This document shows, one piece after another, positions 44,751-53,222 of a DNA stretch of 64,000 nucleotides (positions are counted from its first letter, which is position 1; the number at the start of each line of letters is the position of its first letter). Below the pieces are notes generated by a model. That model saw only the letters and a program-made list of their open reading frames with translations. It did not search any database and was not told the origin of the DNA. This DNA comes from an uncultured Acidobacteriota bacterium (GTDB lineage Bacteria; Acidobacteriota; Blastocatellia; RBC074), in assembly GCA_902825875.1 (NCBI GenBank), contig CADECP010000012.1, forward strand, positions 1 through 64,000, given 5' to 3'. The position numbers and the translations under genes are program-made.

Positions 44751-46506
44751 GTTGTAAATCAGGCGCGAGACCGGCTCTGCCGCAAAGAATTTTCGGAGCC
44801 GAATCTGAATCGGGCAACGATCTGAGAATGACCACCTTATGAATCGCTTTGGTCAACGCATCAAAATCGCATCCCAGGTCTTTTCCATCCGCGCCCGCCT
44901 GTTTGAAAGGACTGTTGGCGGCAAGCCGGTAATTTCCATTCGCAGGATCAACAAAGCGAGCCTCGCTCAACGAAGCCGGAAAGAAATTGTCCGGCGGGTA
45001 AACATCACTTGGGCCGCCTGCCAGCAAGTTTTTCATAAACACGGCGTTGGGCAGGAACATATTCAACGTGCCATTGCCTGTGCCTTCGCCATCGCCTTTG
45101 ACGCCGAATTCATTGTGGGCGCTCAGATTGTTTGTGTAAACGAAGCTCGGACTCGGCATTCCGTAAGTCGAAATCACGTTCCCGGAATGCAGAACCGTAT
45201 TGTGATCCACAATCACATCCGGCGTGATGCTGATTTGCAAAAACCTGCCCGGAATGCCGCCGAATCGTTCGCCGTCAATGTTTTCCCACAAATTGTTACG
45301 AATCAAAACACGCTTCATGTAATCGCCGGGCTGATCTTCGTCATATCCCAGCAGGTTTATTCCGCCATCGGTGTTTCGGATGATGTTATTGACGAAGGTC
45401 ACGTCCAGCGTCACCGACCACGGAGCCGTTCCATCCTGATTCGTGCTTTTGAAAATCACCGCGAATCCGTCCTGAGAATCCACCCAATTGTTTTCAAAGA
45501 TATTGCCTTCGATCAACACACGCTGGGAATTTTTCAGTTCCAACAGGTTTTTGACCGACCAATCAATGCCTTCGTATTCAGGCGCTCCGACACGCCAACT
45601 ATACGGTTTGAAGAAATGATTGCTGCGGATTTCAATGTCGGCGGGAATCAATCCAAAAACGGACGGATCACCACCGCCAAACATGATGTTTTCTCCCGAA
45701 GCTTCCAGGTAATTGTTGATGATCTTGAAAGGGCCTGGGCCATTCCAACCACCGATGGCTTGAGTGTCGAATTCCCTGCCGTGAACTTCGGAAATGTACG
45801 AATCAATCACCGAACTCCGGGCGGAGTTCAAAGCGACGCCTCTGGCGATGTCGCCGTTTTTGTTTCCATGGATATAACAGCGGTCAATGATTAAATCGTA
45901 AGGTATTCCGTCAAACGTATTTTGCGCCGCTGATCCATCGCCCAACAAAACCAGTCCACTGCTGTATTGTTCATTTTCAGAAAGGCTGATTTCCAACCCA
46001 ACCAAGCGGTAATGATGCGCGCCAGGCAAAGTTCTGATGGCGGCAAAACCATTCGGCGCGATGATTTTGGGCAACACGTCGGAAAACTCCGGCGTGATGC
46101 GGTTTTCAGGAAAAGGCAGGCAGTATTCCGAAACCGCCGGGCGAATGGTGATCCATTCGTTGGTAAGGCCGGGTTGGGAGTTTCTAGCGGGAAGCTCGAA
46201 GTTGCCGACAAAAACCGCGCCGGGTTGCAGGGTAATGACATCGCCCGATTGAGCGGAATTGATCGCTTCTTGCAAATCGCCACCTTGCCCTACGTGCAGG
46301 ATTCGTCCTGTCGGTTCGACATAAGCCGTGTTGAGCAGCACACGTGGCAATTCTGGCAATGCCGCTGTGGCGTTAAATTGTTCGGGAATTCTTGTCGGTG
46401 GACGCAATCTGGGCGATTGCGCACGAGCGGCAAAATATGAATTTACCGCGCCGATAAACGTGAGGCACAACAAAATGACCAGCCGCAGAACCGGTTTCAC
46501 AATCAT
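44746..46506 (-). CDS. Secreted right-handed beta-helix protein (pectin-lyase fold), copy A
   Basis: A 586-residue protein if started at the ATG at 46506; a TTG at 46518 is also possible because the AAGGAA just before the ATG is very close to it. A signal peptide (about 1-30, ending ARAQ) is followed by a beta-helix with many N-rich turns (VIDSYISEVHG, IINNYLEASGENIMFGGGDP, VDHNTVLHSGN). It resembles polysaccharide lyases and epimerases in fold, but no catalytic motif of AlgG or PL6 was recognised. It is a close relative of the adjacent gene at 46583, so the pair is a tandem duplication. Its place in the exopolysaccharide run suggests action on, or binding of, that polymer. Confidence 0.8.
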   Translation of the reverse strand: MIVKPVLRLVILLCLTFIGAVNSYFAARAQSPRLRPPTRIPEQFNATAALPELPRVLLNTAYVEPTGRILHVGQGGDLQEAINSAQSGDVITLQPGAVFVGNFELPARNSQPGLTNEWITIRPAVSEYCLPFPENRITPEFSDVLPKIIAPNGFAAIRTLPGAHHYRLVGLEISLSENEQYSSGLVLLGDGSAAQNTFDGIPYDLIIDRCYIHGNKNGDIARGVALNSARSSVIDSYISEVHGREFDTQAIGGWNGPGPFKIINNYLEASGENIMFGGGDPSVFGLIPADIEIRSNHFFKPYSWRVGAPEYEGIDWSVKNLLELKNSQRVLIEGNIFENNWVDSQDGFAVIFKSTNQDGTAPWSVTLDVTFVNNIIRNTDGGINLLGYDEDQPGDYMKRVLIRNNLWENIDGERFGGIPGRFLQISITPDVIVDHNTVLHSGNVISTYGMPSPSFVYTNNLSAHNEFGVKGDGEGTGNGTLNMFLPNAVFMKNLLAGGPSDVYPPDNFFPASLSEARFVDPANGNYRLAANSPFKQAGADGKDLGCDFDALTKAIHKVVILRSLPDSDSAPKILCGRAGLAPDLQR

Positions 46507-46582
46507 TTCCTTTCTCAATAACAGATGGGTTCACCGCGCGGACGGCATTTTATCGCAATCAAATGTTGGCAGAAAACCTTTG

Positions 46583-48235
46583 CTACATTTCTTTTCTTGA
46601 AACTCCGGCAATCGCCTTTGCCAAAGCAGCCAGGTCACATCCGATGTCTTTTCCGTCGGTTCCACTGGCCAGATACGGTTTGAGCAGCGTCAACCGGAAA
46701 TCACCGCTTCGATCAATCACGCCGACTTCGGCAAAGGTTCTAGGAAAAAGGTTTCCAGCCGGATAATTTCCGCTCATTCCACCCACCAAAACATTGCGAG
46801 CAAACATCACGCCAGGAAAATACTGAACAATGGTTCCTTTGCCCGTCGCCGCGCCGTCCCCTTTGACGCCGTATTCGCCGTGATAGCTCAAATTATTTGT
46901 GTACACGAACCCTGTGTTCGGCAGGCCGTAAGCGGTAATCAAAGTTCCGGTTTGCATGACGGTGTTGTGATCTAAAGCCACATCAGGCGTGTCGCTGATC
47001 TGAAAAAAACGACCGTGCGTTTTTCCCCATTTTCCGCCGTCAATGTCTTCCCACAAATTGTTACGGATCAAAATGCGCTGAGTTGCATCGCCAGGCTGAT
47101 CCGTATCGCGCCCCAACAGGTTCACGCCTGCGCCGCTGTGGCGAATCAGGTTGTTGACGAAGGTGACATCGCGCGTCACAGACCACGGAGCCGTGCCGTC
47201 CTGGTTTGTGCTTTTCCAAACCAGGGCAAATCCGTCCTGAGCATCCGCCCAGTTGTGTTCAAAAACATTCCCTTCGATCAAAACTCGTTGGGCGTTTTTC
47301 AGTTCAAAGAGGTTTTTGATTGACCAATGAACTCCGGCGTATTCGGCGTGATCGGCTTTCCAGCGAAGCGGTTTGTAAAGATGGTTGCGGCGAAATTCGA
47401 TGTCCGAAGGAATCAATCGGGGAACTTTGGGATCAGCACCGCCCAGCATGAAGTTTTCCGCAGCGCCTTCCAGATAATTGTTGACGATCTTGAAAGGGCC
47501 GGGGCCGTTCCATCCGCAGATGGCCTGCGTGTCCAATCCGACGGCGTGGCATTCTGAAATGTAAGAATCAATCACCGCCGTGCGCGCGCTGTTCAGCGCA
47601 ATACCGCGCGAAACATCGCCTTTGTCGTTGCCGTGAATGTAGCAACGATCCACGATCAAATCCGAAGGAACAAGTGCCTGAGAATTCTGGGCAGCAGAAC
47701 CGTCGCCCAACGCGACAATTCCGTAATTGGTTTTCACGCCGGTTTGAATCCCAATCTCCAAACCGACCAGCCGATAATGCTGTACGCCAGAAGCGGTCGC
47801 AATCGCCGGGCTTGTATTGGGAGTGATAATTTTGGCCATCAACCCTGATTGTTGCGGGCTGACGCGAGTGCCCGGCGATGGAAATTCGGCGTCGGGAGTC
47901 GAACTACGAATCACGATCCAGCCTGTTCCGCGTTTGGGCGGCAAGATGAAATTGCCTTTGAACACTGCTCCTGCTTTCAGCGAGATGACATCCCCGGGCA
48001 AGGCGCGATTGAGCGCAGCCTGAAAATCGCCGCCCGCATTAACCGGAATAACTTTCCCGGTTGGCAAAACATAATCGGTGTTCAGCGTGATGCGCGGCAG
48101 TTCAGGCGTGGCAGGCGCTGAGAGAATCGCTGCTTTCGATGCTTCGTGCCGAAACGAACCGGCCACCAGCCAGCCAGCGACAAAAACCAGCAACAGGATT
48201 GTCAGCAACCGGATCATCAATCGTTTCATGTTCAT
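46583..48235 (-). CDS. Secreted right-handed beta-helix protein (pectin-lyase fold), copy B
   Basis: A 550-residue protein if started at the ATG at 48235; ATG 48229 and TTG 48244 are alternatives. A membrane/signal segment (about 5-22, LLTILLLVFVAGWLVAG) precedes a beta-helix region that follows copy A block by block: GDVISLKAGAVFKGNF, RCYIHGNDKGDVSRGIALN, AICGWNGPGPFKIVNNYLEG and LDHNTVMQTGT. The uncleaved-looking N-terminal segment suggests a membrane anchor, unlike copy A. No catalytic site was recognised. With copy A and the AlgD-like dehydrogenase (58233), a role in modifying a uronic-acid polymer is possible but unproven. Confidence 0.8.
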   Translation of the reverse strand: MNMKRLMIRLLTILLLVFVAGWLVAGSFRHEASKAAILSAPATPELPRITLNTDYVLPTGKVIPVNAGGDFQAALNRALPGDVISLKAGAVFKGNFILPPKRGTGWIVIRSSTPDAEFPSPGTRVSPQQSGLMAKIITPNTSPAIATASGVQHYRLVGLEIGIQTGVKTNYGIVALGDGSAAQNSQALVPSDLIVDRCYIHGNDKGDVSRGIALNSARTAVIDSYISECHAVGLDTQAICGWNGPGPFKIVNNYLEGAAENFMLGGADPKVPRLIPSDIEFRRNHLYKPLRWKADHAEYAGVHWSIKNLFELKNAQRVLIEGNVFEHNWADAQDGFALVWKSTNQDGTAPWSVTRDVTFVNNLIRHSGAGVNLLGRDTDQPGDATQRILIRNNLWEDIDGGKWGKTHGRFFQISDTPDVALDHNTVMQTGTLITAYGLPNTGFVYTNNLSYHGEYGVKGDGAATGKGTIVQYFPGVMFARNVLVGGMSGNYPAGNLFPRTFAEVGVIDRSGDFRLTLLKPYLASGTDGKDIGCDLAALAKAIAGVSRKEM

Positions 48236-48256
48236 ACTGCTCAACTAATTTTAGTT

Positions 48257-49471
48257 CTAAGCGACGGCTTCAAGGCGGGGTTCGACTGCCGGAGCCGTCA
48301 CAACGTTGTTCTGCATGATCGTGCGGAGTTGGTAATCACGATAAAGGTGAGGATTGCCTTCTTTGCCATCTACAGCGGCCAGAATCATGTTGAAGGCTTC
48401 GCGGGCACTGGCAAAATGAAGTTTGAATTCTCCCGTGCGTTCGGAATGTTCCATGATTTCTGACAAAGAACGGCGCATGGTTTCTCCGATCACGGCGTCC
48501 TGGTCATAGTCGAAAAAACCATGGCAAAACACTTTCATGAAAACCCAATTTTCGCGTCCGCGAACGGAAATGCCAGACCGTCGCCAGTTCTGAATACGCC
48601 CTAAATCCAGCGGGTATTTACCTGTCAACGCTCCGTAATCAATTCTGGGAAACGGAATTCCACTCCGCCGTTGACGCCAATCACAGATCACCGGCCCCAT
48701 CACTATCAGCGGCAAAGTCAACGAATCGCCAACAGTGACGTCAGTCCCATTCCAATGAGGGGCACGTTCATACAATGGTTTTCCACATTGATAAATTGCG
48801 TTCACTTTCGGAGGCTGAGAACGGTAAGGAAACGCAGGCAAAGTCATATCGGCGTAACACCCGGTGTCGGCCAGAATCTGCATCTCTTCGTCCACGCCGC
48901 AATTTCGCCCGCCATCCATGTTCGCCAAACTAAAATTGCCATGAATGAAAGCATAACGAGGCATATCGCTATCAGAAAAACGAGAAAGCAGTTTATGTCG
49001 TTCGGCGCTCACGTCACGGAATTCCACCAACGTTCGGCGCAAATTTTCAGCGGTGTCCGGTTTTTCCACACCGTGATGCAAATGAACCTCGACCTCGCCA
49101 AAACCATCTGCCTGTAATTCGGCGAGTTGATTCATCAACCCTTCGTGATATTGCTCGGCGGGAAAGAAGTTCGTGTGGCGAAACGGAGTGCCATCGCTAT
49201 CGGTTACGGCGCGGCCAATTGCCGCTGCTTTGCGCCGCCAATCTTCCAATCGTCGTTCCTGAGTTCCCCAATCCCAAAGTCCGCCAGTGCTTTTCCAGGA
49301 AGGCTCGAAATGGTTGCCAATGACCAGAACCAGATGCAAATCTTCCGGAGACTTCAGTTGACGCAACCATTCCCCCGCACACCACATCGGGTAGCGCATC
49401 ATCCAAGGAAGCGAAATCAAAAGCTTCCCGAACTTTCCGGGTTCAACCATGTTTGTCGAATTCTCGTTCAT
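48257..49471 (-). CDS. Polysaccharide-deacetylase-like protein
   Basis: A 404-residue protein without a signal peptide. Blocks suggesting the NodB/deacetylase-type TIM barrel are LHLVLVIGNHFEPSW (about 39-53), EVEVHLHHGVEKP (about 133-145) and YAFIHGNFSL (about 177-186), with His-rich ends as expected for metal ligands. The match is weak, and it may be a glycoside hydrolase/deacetylase-superfamily relative without deacetylase activity. FMKVFCHGFFDYDQDAVIGE (about 313-332) adds a further His/Asp site. It lies between the methyltransferase and the beta-helix genes, so a polymer-modifying role fits. The actual substrate is unknown. Confidence 0.6.
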   Translation of the reverse strand: MNENSTNMVEPGKFGKLLISLPWMMRYPMWCAGEWLRQLKSPEDLHLVLVIGNHFEPSWKSTGGLWDWGTQERRLEDWRRKAAAIGRAVTDSDGTPFRHTNFFPAEQYHEGLMNQLAELQADGFGEVEVHLHHGVEKPDTAENLRRTLVEFRDVSAERHKLLSRFSDSDMPRYAFIHGNFSLANMDGGRNCGVDEEMQILADTGCYADMTLPAFPYRSQPPKVNAIYQCGKPLYERAPHWNGTDVTVGDSLTLPLIVMGPVICDWRQRRSGIPFPRIDYGALTGKYPLDLGRIQNWRRSGISVRGRENWVFMKVFCHGFFDYDQDAVIGETMRRSLSEIMEHSERTGEFKLHFASAREAFNMILAAVDGKEGNPHLYRDYQLRTIMQNNVVTAPAVEPRLEAVA

Positions 49472-49505
49472 GCGATTTTGTCCTGTCCCGCAAAAAAGCC
49501 AAGCT

Positions 49506-49662
49506 GCTAAATCAGGAAAAAAAACCTGAGATGTTGTTGGGACAGGTAAAACAAGATTTCTAACAGGGTTTGCAAGACCATTTATTTCGGGGCTGTTCCG
49601 ATCGGAATTGATTGCCAGTCATTCCGAAAACATCCTGTTTCAGAGCATCTTGTTCTGATTTT
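49506..49662. repeat. MITE-like element, copy 3 (diverged)
   Basis: The ends GCTAAATCAG (49506-49515) and CTGATTTT (49655-49662) match the termini of copies 1 and 2 with a few changes. Inside, degraded versions of the CAGGAT words (AACAGGGTTTGCAAG), a central GGAATTGATTGCCAGT and CATCCTGTTTC keep the same order. It is 157 bases long and fills most of the 238-base gap between the methyltransferase and deacetylase-like genes. Confidence 0.65.
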
Positions 49663-49709
49663 GAGTCGTTGCACGGTGTCACAACTCACTCAATAAAATT
49701 GCGTCACTT

Positions 49710-50708
49710 TCAAAAACGTTTGCATTTTCGAGCCACAACGAAGATTCCGTCAACCAATAAATCTTCTACGGGCAAATTACGAAACTCGGCAGCCAATGAC
49801 GGACGAACTTCCCTGACGTAATTCAGGTGTAAGTCTGTGTACTCCACTCCGTGAGTAATAACCTCTCTGTGCGGGTGCAAATCTCCATTTCCGCCGTTTC
49901 CGATAACACCCGTAATCAATGTTTTTACGTCATAACCCAGTTCGGCCAGTTTCCGGTGGTAATAACTTTTCAGTTTCCGATTCGGCAATCCAGAATCCGC
50001 AGCCATCAAGCGATACACCGGCTCGGCAATCGTCAAAAACGTCAACGGGTTCATGCCGTTTGAACTGAACATGCCGTAATCGCTCAGGTCAATTTTGTGC
50101 AGCATCAATCCATCAGGAGCAAGCAACCGATCAAGAGCCTCAACCGCAGGGTCTGGATCGTATACTTCTTCAAGCGCGGCGCGCGAAATGGCCAGATTGA
50201 ATGGTTCGGATTCGGGAAGCTCCACAGCGTGCATCACATCCGAACCATAAATACATTTCAGCTTTTCCGTATTCAGTTCGACTCCGGAAGTCAGATCAAT
50301 AGCGACATCAAACCGTCGCTGCTGTTCGTAAGGCAATGTTTCACGCAATGCCAGATAAATTTTGCGCTGATGTTCGACATCGCGCGTGGAGTAAAACTTG
50401 TCCAGGCAAACAACGCGCGCGGCTCCAGCCGCCAGAAACTTCAAGGCGACTCCGACGTTGTCGCCAAACCCAAGCTCGAAAACGCGCAAACCTCGCAACT
50501 GCTCCAACGCCAATTCACCATAACGCAAATAATCATCGAACTGCGCGTTTATGTAATTCAGACTGTCGGCCAGAGATTTATGACGATGAGTTGCGCCATG
50601 AAGCGTTTCAACGACACCGCGAGCCGCAGCCCGTTTGAGTTGGCTGTTTTTGTAAATCTTGAAAGCTATGATGGCCGCTTTTGACCTTTTAGCGATTTGC
50701 GCCAGCAT
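49710..50708 (-). CDS. Class I SAM-dependent methyltransferase
   Basis: A 332-residue protein with a Rossmann methyltransferase core. Motif I VFELGFGDNVGVA lies at about 75-87, an acidic post-motif at VVCLDKF (about 99-105), and motif IV-like FNLAISRAALEEVYDPDPAV at about 167-186. The N-terminal helical part and the long C-terminal half (HYHRKLAELGYDV-like helices, HREVITHGVEYTDLHL) suit a sugar or small-molecule O-methyltransferase. Its place in the exopolysaccharide run suggests methylation of a sugar residue. The start follows the GT4 gene stop by 17 bases. Confidence 0.78.
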   Translation of the reverse strand: MLAQIAKRSKAAIIAFKIYKNSQLKRAAARGVVETLHGATHRHKSLADSLNYINAQFDDYLRYGELALEQLRGLRVFELGFGDNVGVALKFLAAGAARVVCLDKFYSTRDVEHQRKIYLALRETLPYEQQRRFDVAIDLTSGVELNTEKLKCIYGSDVMHAVELPESEPFNLAISRAALEEVYDPDPAVEALDRLLAPDGLMLHKIDLSDYGMFSSNGMNPLTFLTIAEPVYRLMAADSGLPNRKLKSYYHRKLAELGYDVKTLITGVIGNGGNGDLHPHREVITHGVEYTDLHLNYVREVRPSLAAEFRNLPVEDLLVDGIFVVARKCKRF

Positions 50709-50725
50709 TGATTCAGCTCTCTCCC

Positions 50726-51883
50726 TTACCTTTCTGCCGCAGTCAGCGATGTTGACGCATCTTCAGCCAACAACTCCCGCTCAAACAGTGTTTTGTATTG
50801 CCCTAACCAGGCTTCGCGCTCAATTTCAAACGTGTACTTTGGACATTCCCGCAACGCCTGCGTCACGATTTTTTCGGCCAGCAACTGATCTTCCAAAAGC
50901 CGTATGCAATTCCCAGCCATCGCTTCGTGGTCGTTCAATTCCACCAGAAAGCCTGTTTCTTCGTGTCGCAAAATGTAAGGGATGCCGCCCGCGTTGGTGG
51001 TCACGACCGGCAAACCCGCTGCATAACTTTCCAAAATCGAACTCGGCAGGTTGTCCAGGTTCGTCGCATTCAAATAAATGTCGGCGGAATCGTACAGGCG
51101 AGGCATGTCTTTGTATTCAACTCGCCCTATAAACTCGACGCCTTTCAGTCTCAACTCGGCGGCCAGAGCTTCCAGATTTGCACGCTCGCTGCCGTCACCG
51201 GCCACAATCAGCCGAGCTTCGGGAAAGCGGCGTTGAATCAAATCGAACGCGCGCAATATGCAGCCGATGTTGTAAAGAGGTTCGTGCAACCGGTTTGACA
51301 GAAAAACCGGTTGCAATGGTTTGCGCTGCTGAAAGACAAACTGGCTTAAATTGACCGCGCTGTGAATGATCTTCGCCTTCAATCCAAACTTCGCAAACAC
51401 ACTTTGCAAATATCCCGTCTGAACGACAATGGCATCCGCCCACTTCATGGTCGGAGCCGCCGTCAGTCGCCAATTTTTCAAATGATCTTCGGCTTCACCA
51501 CTGTGGTAATTGAGAACGCTTTTTTTGCCATAAAGCCGGGCAATGAATAGCGCAGGCATCACAGACAGCAAGTAAGAATAGTAAGAAGCCGAAAACACAT
51601 GCACAAGATCGCATTGCCGAACTCGGATCAGCAACAGCGCCCAATACCACAGCGAAGTCACTACAGTGCGAACGTATTTGATGCGTTGCAACAACCGCAG
51701 CGCGCCCGGCAACCGCGGGTTGTGAGGAACGAACGACGCGCACCAATCGTTTTCCCGATTCAGCCATTCCAGCAACAACGCCGCCTGCCGAGATTGCCCG
51801 CCCAAAATGTCCAGCGAAGGCGCGGCAATCAACACTCGCGTTTTGGCTTTCGTCGAAGCAGTTTGCAAAGAATTCGGCTTCAT
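50726..51883 (-). CDS. GT4-family glycosyltransferase
   Basis: The ATG at 51883 overlaps the upstream stop as ATGA and is preferred over an in-frame start at 51958; it gives 385 residues. The GT-B fold is shown by an N-terminal nucleotide-fold lead (VLIAAPSLDILGGQSRQ) and the donor-binding region with LIVAGDGSERANLEAL (about 240-255) and the Ex7E-type motif LPSSILESYAAGLPVV (about 300-315). Retaining transferases of this family use UDP- or GDP-sugars. Translational coupling to the preceding GT4 gene indicates a shared pathway step in polymer assembly. Confidence 0.87.
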   Translation of the reverse strand: MKPNSLQTASTKAKTRVLIAAPSLDILGGQSRQAALLLEWLNRENDWCASFVPHNPRLPGALRLLQRIKYVRTVVTSLWYWALLLIRVRQCDLVHVFSASYYSYLLSVMPALFIARLYGKKSVLNYHSGEAEDHLKNWRLTAAPTMKWADAIVVQTGYLQSVFAKFGLKAKIIHSAVNLSQFVFQQRKPLQPVFLSNRLHEPLYNIGCILRAFDLIQRRFPEARLIVAGDGSERANLEALAAELRLKGVEFIGRVEYKDMPRLYDSADIYLNATNLDNLPSSILESYAAGLPVVTTNAGGIPYILRHEETGFLVELNDHEAMAGNCIRLLEDQLLAEKIVTQALRECPKYTFEIEREAWLGQYKTLFERELLAEDASTSLTAAER

Positions 51884-53073
51884 TGGCTGCTCCCTTTGAT
51901 TTCCGTTCCAAACACCTTCGCGGCGCCCCGAACAAACCCGGCTTTCGCTGGAAGCCAACGGTCATACAAATGTTGTGTTCGTTCCAGCAGCGCAGCCGAA
52001 GAAAATTTCTCTTCGACAATGCGCCGTGCGCGTTCGCCCATCGAACGCATTCTGGACGGATCGTTCAGCAGTTCGATAATTCGAGCCGCCATCGCATCGG
52101 CATCGCCCGCCGGAACGATAAATCCTGTTTCGGATTCGCTGACAGCTTCACGAGCGCCGCCGACATCCGTAACAACCACCGGCAACGAAGCCGCCATATA
52201 TTCAATAATCGCGTTGGAAAACCCTTCGGAAACGGAACTCAGCACGCCAAGGTCTGAAACCGCCAGCACATCCGCCACGCGCTGACAGCGTCCGGTGAAA
52301 AACACATCTTGCGCCAGTCCAAGCTGAGCCACTTGTTCGCGTAACGGTTCCAGCAATTCGCCTTCGCCCGCCAGACAAAACGCCACGTCCGAAACCGCAT
52401 CGCGGACTTTTCGCGCGGCTTGTAAAAAAGTCGCTTGATCTTTGACTGGTCGAAGATTGGCGACGATTGTCACCAAACGACGATTGGCGACCGCCGACAT
52501 TCCAAACGAAGCCAGCAATTCCTGCCGTTGCGATTTCTGGCGCGGTTGAAATTTCGCCAATTCCAGCCCGTTGTAACTTGTCAGCACTTTGTCGGCTGGC
52601 ACGCCTTCGGCAATCAGTTGCTGGCGAACAGCTTCGCAGTTGGCGATGACTGTTTGCGACAAACGATAAGCCAGTCGTTCAATGAACCTGCGAAACGCCG
52701 GTCGCTCGCCGGATTCTCGACGAGCCGCAATGCGAACCGGTACGCCAGCCAATCTGGCTGCCAGCATTCCAAAGATATTGGTATAAAAATCAGAAGACTG
52801 AACCACTGAAACATTCTGTCGTCGCAGATACGCCGCAAAGCGAATCACCTGCCGAACAAAATTCAAATCGTGAAAACTGGTCAAAGGAAACACAGGAATT
52901 TCCGACGTGACCAGTTTTTCAACTTCGGCGCGTAGAATTCCACTCCCATTCAAGCTGGCCACCAACAATTCGTAATCGCCGCTTTCGTGCAGCAATCGAA
53001 TCAATTGCAGAGCCTGCCGCTCTGACCCACCCTGATTGAAACTGTCCATCAGTTGTAAAACGCGAGGTTTCAT
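51880..53073 (-). CDS. GT4-family glycosyltransferase
   Basis: A 397-residue protein starting at one of two adjacent ATGs (53073/53076). The acceptor half begins with LMDSFNQGGSERQALQLI, a typical GT4 lead, and the donor half has FCLAGEGELLEPLREQV (about 242-258) and the motif EGFSNAIIEYMAASLPVVV (about 290-308). It adds a sugar to a lipid-linked intermediate on the cytoplasmic side. It is upstream of, and overlaps, the second GT4 gene and follows the amidotransferase by about 150 bases. Confidence 0.88.
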   Translation of the reverse strand: MKPRVLQLMDSFNQGGSERQALQLIRLLHESGDYELLVASLNGSGILRAEVEKLVTSEIPVFPLTSFHDLNFVRQVIRFAAYLRRQNVSVVQSSDFYTNIFGMLAARLAGVPVRIAARRESGERPAFRRFIERLAYRLSQTVIANCEAVRQQLIAEGVPADKVLTSYNGLELAKFQPRQKSQRQELLASFGMSAVANRRLVTIVANLRPVKDQATFLQAARKVRDAVSDVAFCLAGEGELLEPLREQVAQLGLAQDVFFTGRCQRVADVLAVSDLGVLSSVSEGFSNAIIEYMAASLPVVVTDVGGAREAVSESETGFIVPAGDADAMAARIIELLNDPSRMRSMGERARRIVEEKFSSAALLERTQHLYDRWLPAKAGFVRGAAKVFGTEIKGSSQ

Positions 53074-53222
53074 CATGCTTCTTCGCGCGAAAATGCGCGT
53101 TAGTTTTCATTTTCAGTTTCCCGACGACTTTCCTGTTCCTGACTGCTGCTTGGCAAACAACTGCCTGATAAAAGCAAACGGAACGTTGAGGTTTGGAAAG
53201 ATGAGGTCGAGGGACAATACAG

